Origin: Leptodontidium sp. MPI-SDFR-AT-0119
Taxonomy: Eukaryota; Ascomycota; Leotiomycetes; Helotiales; Leptodontidiaceae
Assembly: GCA_020726505.1 (NCBI GenBank)
Contig: JAHLEZ010000008.1
Location: forward strand, 620,001-684,000
Length of the DNA: 64,000 nucleotides
Direction of reading: 5' to 3'
Under the pieces are notes generated by a model. That model did no database searches and had not been told where the DNA came from. It saw nothing but the letters and a program-made list of their open reading frames with translations. Both the position numbers and the translations under genes were made by a program. Position 1 is the first letter of the stretch. Each line of letters opens with the position of its first letter. Below are positions 57,504 through 64,000 of this stretch, piece after piece.

Positions 57504-59315
57504 ATGGCCTTCTCAGCCTCAGGTGGGTGGACGCGGCACTTTTCTGCCAGGAAGACCTTGTTTTACGTCTTCTTCTGGGGATTCCACTGCTTCTTGTTTG
57601 GTTTTGGAATGTAAGTTTCAGATATGAAAGTGAGGGTCTCTGCTGACCTTACAACAGGTACAAACAGATCACTGATAAAAGGCTTGCGGGTGTTAATGTC
57701 TTGACCTACTCGATATGGATCTCCCGGGGTGCTGGCTTGGTGCTGAGTGTGGACGGGACGATGGTACTGCTTCCAGTGTGTAGAACACTTTTACGTTGGT
57801 TAAGACCGAAAATCCGTATTATTCCAATGGACGAATCGACTTGGTTCCACCGGCAAGTGGCATATGCCATGCTTGTATTCACAATTGTACACACAACTGG
57901 GCACTATGTCAAGTAAATTTCCAAACATTTGTGAGTACCACAGCTGATATATCAAAGCTTTTTCAACATAGAGAAGGACCAGGTTCGGCCGCAGACTGCA
58001 ATTAAAATTCATTATACCCAGCCGGGGGGGATTACAGGCCATATCATGCTACTTTGTATGCTTCTGATGTATACGACCGCTCATCACAAAATACGTCAGC
58101 AGGCATTCGAGAGTTTCTGGTACACTCACCACCTCTTTGTGCCATTCTTTCTGGGCCTGTATACTCATGCGACGGGCTGCTTTGTGCGCGACACAACGGC
58201 TCCATTCTCTCCATTTGCAGGGGAGCAATTCTGGAAGCATTGTCTCGGGTATCACGGCTGGCGGTGGGAGCTCTGGGCTGGAGGAATCTATCTGCTGGAG
58301 CGATTATATCGCCAGTTGCGGGCACGGAGGGAGACAGAGATCGTCAGGGTTGTCCGTCATCCTTATGGTATGAGGCTCCACATCCTCGATATATGCTCTG
58401 CCATCGGATCCGTCTAGATTGGCGAAGATGAACTAACGTTGATGCTGCGCAGATGTGGTAGAAATCCAGTTCCGCAAACCTAGCATGAGATACAGGCCCG
58501 GTCAATGGCTCTTTCTCAATGTGCCCGAAGTTAGTTACTACCAGTGGCACCCTTTCACCATCACCTCCTGTCCCTTCGACGACAACATCAGCGTACACAT
58601 ACGTCAGGTCGGAGACTTCACGAAAACCTTGGCCGACGCCGTCGGGGCCGGACATATGCAAGCCAAAATGTCTGCTGATATGAATCCAATGGCAATCTAC
58701 GAGATCGCCCTGCAGCAGGGACAGAAGATGCCAAAGCTACGAATCGACGGGCCGTACGGTGCTCCAGCGGAGGATATATTCGACAACAAGATCAGCGTCA
58801 TAATCGGGGCAGGAATCGGTGTAACCCCATGGGCCTCGATCCTGAAGAATATATGGCATCTGCGCAAGAACAACAAGCCAATGCGGTTACGAAGCGTCGA
58901 GTTCATCTGGATCTGTGGAGACACTAGATCATTTGAGTGGTTTCAAGCTCTCCTGGCTTCCCTTGAGGCTCAGCTCGGTGGCATTGATTTGCGCATTCAG
59001 ATCTACCTTACCCAACGTGTTGATACGGATACCGCTAGCAACATCATGCTCAACTCGGTTGGAAGTAACGAGGACCCTCTGACGAAATTGAAAGCTCGAA
59101 CGAACTTCGGACGTCCGAACTTCTCCAAGACACTTTGTGGTATACGTGAAAAGATTCTGGACGGTACCTACCTCGAGGGATCCGAGCGTTCGTTGAAGAC
59201 GGAGGTTGGAGTTTACTTTTGTGGGCCTGCGGTGGCGGCAAGATCGATCAGGTCGGCTTGCAAGGTTGCTATATGTCCGGAGGTTAACTTCAAGTTTTGG
59301 AAGGAACATTTCTAG
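57504..59315 (+). CDS. NADPH oxidase (Nox, gp91phox type), NoxA-like
   Basis: Four exons: 57504-57610, 57658-57912, 57958-58367 and 58453-59315; introns of 47, 45 and 85 nt, all GT-AG and in phase; 544 residues, the usual size for a fungal NoxA. Seen: six-helix ferric reductase domain with haem ligands H100 and H114 (WFHRQ, VHTTGH) and H178 and H191 (YTHHLFVPFFLGLYTH); FAD site HPFTITS (from H290); NADPH site GAGIGVTPW (376-384); CGPAVAARS near the end; and the family C-terminus FKFWKEHF. There is no N-terminal extension (NoxB) or EF-hand (NoxC), so it is closest to NoxA. It moves electrons from cytosolic NADPH across the membrane to O2, making superoxide. Differences from classic NoxA (GVTPW rather than GVTPF; a shortened loop before RIDGPYG) suggest a paralogue. 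Confidence 0.93.
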
Positions 59316-60133
59316 AGTTGAGGAGACGCTCTCGAGAGGCCAGAATGTCAGACTACACGGTTCAGCCGTTGGCTTACCTGTCTGCGAGGTTAAACGCTTC
59401 TCATTATTTTCATGGGTTCACAAACGTATTTGGCTAGCTAACACTATTGGCTGGCCTAGCGTAAACTCCATCAACATGGCGAAGAATGAATGAGGTTGAA
59501 ATACTAGTACGACTGAACAAGCTGAAGCGTCAGACCCGACACCTAGATCTAAAAGTGATGTTCGAGGAGTGTTATCACAGTCCCAGATGCTTAAATCCGA
59601 AGAGTCGTCTTGCTTTGATTTGTGAAGCCAAAATTATCCAAGATAGTTTGATATCTAATTCTTCCCTGCACTCAGAATGGGCTTGTCTCCGGCGTTGCTA
59701 GAAATTGATCTTTCACTAGCCTATCCCGGAGACTGCCAATTCAGATACCGGATGATTTTCTGAGCGACCCCAAGCTCAAGTCAACGAATAGAGGTCAGTT
59801 TTCTAGAGGCTGGGCGAAGTTCCCATTCTTGTCTCTCGGTTAAATGCTATATCAAGAAACGGCAGACTCAGAGTAAGCTTTTGTATTGGTAGAGAGGGGA
59901 GAACGGGAGACTACGTATACGTAAGCTCTAAAAGCAAACCTAGCGCGACAACTTGAATGCTAGTTATGCCGACTAACATTCTAACTATAGTATCAGAAAC
60001 ATGAGGAAGTGACCATACCCCAGCCTTCACTCCTCCTCTCAAACTCTGAAATTTCAACTACAAAATCTGCTGCTTCCTGCCAGCGAATTGCTCGTAGATC
60101 TAAAGAGTAGTGTCGATTCCCGAGCTCTAGCGT
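59316..60133. other. Intergenic region downstream of the oxidase
   Basis: No gene is supported. The ORF 59486-59701 (+) has no recognisable features. Confidence 0.5.
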
Positions 60134-60923
60134 TCACAATTCTGACTCCGCATCCGTTGTTCCCGCATTTATCCATCTCTTCTTCACAATCGTGATCTTC
60201 GAATCATCACCAGCGGTTTGGTCTGTAATCTCCTTCAGCTCATCGAAGTTCAGATGATGTGTTGTAACTGTGCGGTTGCTGAGCACGCCAGATGTCGCAA
60301 CGAGAATAGCGCCTGTGCGTACCGACTGAAGGTAAAGAGGGTGGCCACAGATTTCCGAACCCTCAGGGGTTTTGTGCCTGTTGCTATTCTGTTGCTCAGA
60401 GACTGAATAGTTTTGTTATACAAATCGTTTAATTTGATTGGATAATTATTACTTCTTCCTCCTTCAAAAGCCTCATTAAACTTTATATCAGCCTTTTTTG
60501 TTTGTTTACCACACACATTATTTAACTTTCCACAAAAGCCGGGGTTCCGTTTTCTTGTCCACCCCCTTTACCTCTTGTTACCTCCGTTGCGTGGTGGAAG
60601 CGAAGCGAATTTTTTTTGGTCAGCGCGGAGTGCTGTTTGCCTTCGTCCGATGCGATTAAGGCTTTGATCATATCGCCGTGTGACCCAGGAATGACTAGAA
60701 TGTCGTAATCCTCAATCTTGGCGGCGATCTCTTCGAATGAGGCATTTGTAACATAGACTAGGGCGCCCGTCTGAACTTTGATGGGACTGTGGTAGGCGAA
60801 TGAGGTTATGTCGAAGCATGCCCCGGTGGAAGGGGCTTAGCTGTTGTATATCTCGATCGGACTGCTGAAGTCCAGAAGATCGCCTCCGGGGAAAATATAG
60901 ACGGCGACTTTGTGCACCACCAT
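60134..60923 (-). pseudogene. DJ-1/PfpI family pseudogene
   Basis: From ATG at 60923 the minus strand reads KVAVYIFPGGDLLDFSSPIE, then a TAG within a few residues, then in frame FEEIAAKIEDYDILVIPGSHG. About 190 bp of unrelated sequence follow (about 60410-60605). The family then resumes with SVRTGAILVATSGVLSNRT, VTTHHLNFDELKEI and TIVKKRWINAGTTDAE, followed by a frameshift before VRIVNA. The family nucleophile Cys in SVCTGA is Arg here. With a stop, an insertion, a frameshift and a lost nucleophile, this is a dead gene. Confidence 0.82.
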
Positions 60924-61292
60924 TGTAGCATAAATACAAAAGTATTTAATATAAACCTTATTTTGGCTGCTGGTTGTATTGTAATACATTCCAATCATCC
61001 ACAGTACATCCATCGTGAGGCGAGGTTTCACCAAGTACGAGCCGCCCACACACTTCTACTTTCTCATTGAAGTTGAAGTGTAAAACTAGTACCTATCTTC
61101 GAGAAGAAGCTTTATTAACATAATATACCGCCGTGATTGTAACGATATGAGTATATTCAATGGCGCGGCACACCGATTCGGTGACGTTGAGGAGCTGGGC
61201 GGAGGCTCGCTTAATTTTCAGGCTCGCTTCGCTGTAACCCCTTTGGGAAAGCATTTCCGCCAAGATCCTGCTCGGACTGTGCACAACTTAGA
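60924..61292. other. Intergenic region
   Basis: 5' flank between the DJ-1-like pseudogene and the downstream regulator. I see no gene in it. Confidence 0.5.
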
Positions 61293-61445
61293 ATGTCTCA
61301 CCGTCACCATCACCATCACCATCATCGTCGCCCCCAATCCCTCCTCTCCATCCTTTCTCTCACCTCGTACCACCTCGTCCTTGGCGGAAATACATACCTA
61401 TTCAAGCTCTACTTCTTGTTCTCGTTGTCACTCTCCTCTCAGTAA
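61293..61445 (+). other. Possible upstream ORF, His-rich, 50 codons
   Basis: An ATG at 61293 opens a 50-codon frame that begins MSHR, followed by seven His and RR, and then a hydrophobic C-terminal half (LLSILSLTSYHLVL ... LYFLFSLSLSS). It ends 86 bp before the start of the Zn2Cys6 gene, so it could be an upstream ORF in its leader. The His run comes from a (CAC/CAT)n microsatellite, so chance is also possible. Confidence 0.3.
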
Positions 61446-61531
61446 TCCACAGTTCCACGCATCCTCCTTATCCTGCAGAGGGGTATTGACTCTGGTGAAT
61501 CGTGTCTGTGCCACCAGTGACGGACGGTGCG

Positions 61532-63177
61532 ATGAAAGGCAGGCAGGATAACGTTTGCCAGACGTGCAGGAGCCACAAAATAGGAGTAAGGAAATCATCA
61601 AGTATGTCTCGATCATCCTTTTTGACAGTTGTGCGTAGTGTGATGGCGCGATGCCATCTTGCACCCAGTGCTGTCGTACTGGACGAAAGTGTGGAGGTTA
61701 CAAGAGTACTGCCGTATTCGTATACTACACGGCGAATTCCCATGCGCCGAAGAAACTGCTGCCGCTCATAGGTGCTCCCGGCGTTGACCGTGCAGCTCGC
61801 AGGATTGGGGATAATGATCATCCAGGTGTTCCTAGTTTACAAGCAGAGCCATTTCAAATCTCTCAGCCAATCGACACCACATCTCCCAACGAGCTAACAT
61901 CCATAATTGTTGGTCGCTTCGTGCCTAAGTTCCATGAGCCACCGTTCTTGTTCGATTCAGGTACAAGTCAAGTCTGTGGAGCTTGGGTAGAGATGTTGCC
62001 GAGCATTGTAGCTCGAGCCAACTCTGGGGAGCTGATCACGGCAGCAGTTAGGGCCTTTGGACTGACCCTTCTTGACAGAGGTCCGGAAGGCAAATCCAAA
62101 AATTTCCGTGGCCTCGAGGCGTACGTTGCTACATTGGAAAAGTTGAGTTCTACCTTACAGTCGCCCGAGAACTGCTTCCGAATAGAGACTGCGGCTGCGG
62201 TTGTATGTTTGGCAATGGTAGAGGTACGAATACATATTCCATACTGATTCGGGAACCCTGTTGACTTATTCACTATAGTTGATGCTCCCAAAGTCAGACA
62301 GCAACACCCTTGCACATTTTGGGGGACTCGGTGCGCTGATCAATATGTATTCTCCTGAGGTGTTTGACTCCGGGGACTTTCATGCCATTTTCGTAGGCTG
62401 TCGACCTGTTCTTGTGAGTCGCTTGATGGAAGGGCTGCTGAGCGAATGTTCTGACTGAGATGGTAGATTTTCCAAGCTTTGACGGCACGGAAATCAACAT
62501 TTCTTGGCCGAGAGGAGTGGCTGAGAGCACCATTCCGCCAGCACTCTCCTTCAGAGTTGCAAATGCTCCTAGGAGATGTAGCTGTCCTTTCGGGTATCTT
62601 GGAGGGGATAGATGATCTGCAAACCCTCGCTCCAGAAACGGCCCTGAAAAGTGCTTACGAATTCAAACTCACATTGTCCGAGGTTCTCGTTCGCCTATCG
62701 AAATGGGAGGGCCAATTCGAATTGAAAAAGAAGCCTGGCCACATAGTTTCCCAACGCGAACTATCGGATTTCTGGTTTCCAAGCTTGCTTGCAGCGAACG
62801 TCTATATCCACATGTGGGCTTTCCAGATCGTCTGTTTTACCGAACTGGCGAAATTGAGCAAGCTTTTCCCTCATTGTTTTTGCGACGGTCGTAGTGATCT
62901 AGAGATAAGTGAGGCGTGGGAAGAACACAACACAAGACTATATGGGCTGGCTACTAACATTTGCCAATCCATGGAATATCTGTTGCAGGACGAGATGCTG
63001 CTTTATGGGCCAGCAGCTGCTATGTGGCCTCTAGCGACTGCATATACTGTGTTGATTGAAGACGTGGAAGGCAATAAAGAACAAATCAAGCTTTACTGGG
63101 ATTTTCTGAGCAGAATTCGCAACAGAGGGTTTTTGAGCGTACCTGTAAGCACGGCGGACGCCCATTCCAGAGTTTGA
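61532..63177 (+). CDS. Zn2Cys6 fungal-type transcription factor
   Basis: Four exons: 61532-61585, 61639-62223, 62279-62413 and 62467-63177; GT-AG introns of 53, 55 and 53 nt, all at phase 0; 494 residues. The zinc cluster is perfect and N-terminal: Cys 9, 12, 19, 26, 29 and 36 (C-x2-C-x6-C-x6-C-x2-C-x6-C), split by the first intron as in many such genes. The rest resembles the fungal-specific factors with a DUF3468-type C-terminal region (PFLFDSGTSQVCGAWVEMLP, HFGGLGALINMYSPE, RKSTFLGREEWLRAPFRQH). It is probably a nuclear regulator; its targets are unknown. Neighbours are an NADPH oxidase and an NmrA-like gene, but linkage alone does not establish control. Confidence 0.9.
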
Positions 63178-64000
63178 AGTTAATGGACGAATACTACACT
63201 TGTACATTGGTCTCGGGCGTGTTTTGGTATTATTGGATTTGTCTAAAATTAACATCTGAATCAAAAGAGGGCCATATAAATATCAGACACAGAAATGTTG
63301 TGCTATTAATAGGTTCTGTGGTGAAGACAATAAAACGAGCAAGTGAGGAAGCATGCGCGTCAAAATTAGCCTAGACTTGACTCTCTCATCACGCCCCCGC
63401 CCCCCAACCAAGTACCGCACCAGAGCCCAACGAAGCTAATGCATTATATGCCTGGAGTTTTTGTTTTGTTTTGAAAAGGAATATACGAGAATTCAAAGGT
63501 ATTAAATCTCCTTCGACTATTACGCAGGCTCACCGAGACGTGTTCTTCCTATCATCGATCGTACCTCCCCAGAGTCTTCGCCTGCTTCGCTATCCATGTT
63601 TCTACTACCTTAAAGTACCCATCGCTACTCGACTCCAAGTATCCGATATGTCCGTTTTTATGTACACTAACATCGGCTATTTTGATCCAATCAGTTTTCA
63701 CACCAGCTTGGTTCAGAAATCGATCACACAGTGATCGTAAGTTGCATATGGACTAGCCTCTCTAGTAAGGCTACGTACGGAACTCCGGCCACGTTGGCTA
63801 GGATGTGGACGGTGTTATTGCCGCTAGATGCTTGGAGAATGCAGGACCTTAATGGAAGGTGTGTACCGTCACTAGGTCGGTGTAGTGGGAGATCGGAGGA
63901 GAGAGATTCAGATTGGTGACGGCGAGACAATGGAGGTCGAGGCGCAGAGATGAAGGATTGAGTAGTCCCCAAAACCACGTGGTGGTCGTAGCAGCAGACG
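63178..64000. other. Right end of the window, no supported gene
   Basis: Overlapping ORFs at 63724-63978 (-) and 63731-63919 (+) lack family features; one could belong to a gene continuing outside the window. 63395-63410 is C-rich. Confidence 0.4.

Noticed and set aside
60250..60516. 88-codon minus ORF
   Set aside because: It lies across the insert and an alternative frame of the DJ-1-like pseudogene.

Overview
The window looks like a chromosomal piece of a filamentous ascomycete (Pezizomycotina). Genes carry 44-100 nt GT-AG introns, and there are HET-domain genes, Zn2Cys6 regulators, an NADPH oxidase and a fungal CoA ligase with a peroxisomal C-terminus. The central 16 kb is transposon debris whose reading frames stay aligned but are peppered with TAG/TAA, the pattern left by repeat-induced point mutation (RIP). 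A leotiomycete-like host is only a guess from the gene families.

Layout. 1-6.6 kb: an AtuA/DUF1446 protein (5' end outside the window), a convergent peroxisomal 4-coumarate-CoA-ligase-like enzyme, and a divergent class-3-type aldehyde dehydrogenase; together a plausible route from aldehyde to acid to acyl-CoA catabolism. 6.6-11 kb: gene-poor, with a 9-bp pyrimidine repeat and an eroded ~66-bp tandem array. 11.1-12.5 kb: a nuclease-like protein of the PD-(D/E)XK/Uma2 type. 12.5-16.9 kb: gene-poor, with an oxidase-like remnant. 16.9-23.2 kb: two HET genes, one intact, one broken by a single stop. 24.4-25.5 kb: a four-exon chromodomain protein.

25.8-42.1 kb is a transposon block. A 3,912-bp Tc1/mariner-type element (96-bp inverted repeats, TA duplication) carries a transposase plus a convergent 648-codon passenger frame. 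Next is a Tad-like LINE, into which a 1,618-bp gag-only LTR element (149-bp LTRs, CGTAT duplication) has inserted. A second TA-flanked 4,527-bp DNA transposon lies inside an 18-bp minisatellite. All are dead: the gag frame has 12 internal stops, the passenger 8, and both transposases have lost their last catalytic acidic residue (E to K).

42-64 kb: a LysM/CBM18 chitin-binding relic, a kinase-like protein lacking catalytic residues, an MFS exporter downstream of a Zn2Cys6 regulator, an unknown membrane protein, an NmrA-like protein divergent from an intact NADPH oxidase, a DJ-1/PfpI pseudogene, and a second Zn2Cys6 regulator with a His-rich upstream ORF. Exon structures were worked out by hand from splice signals, phase and protein family fit.
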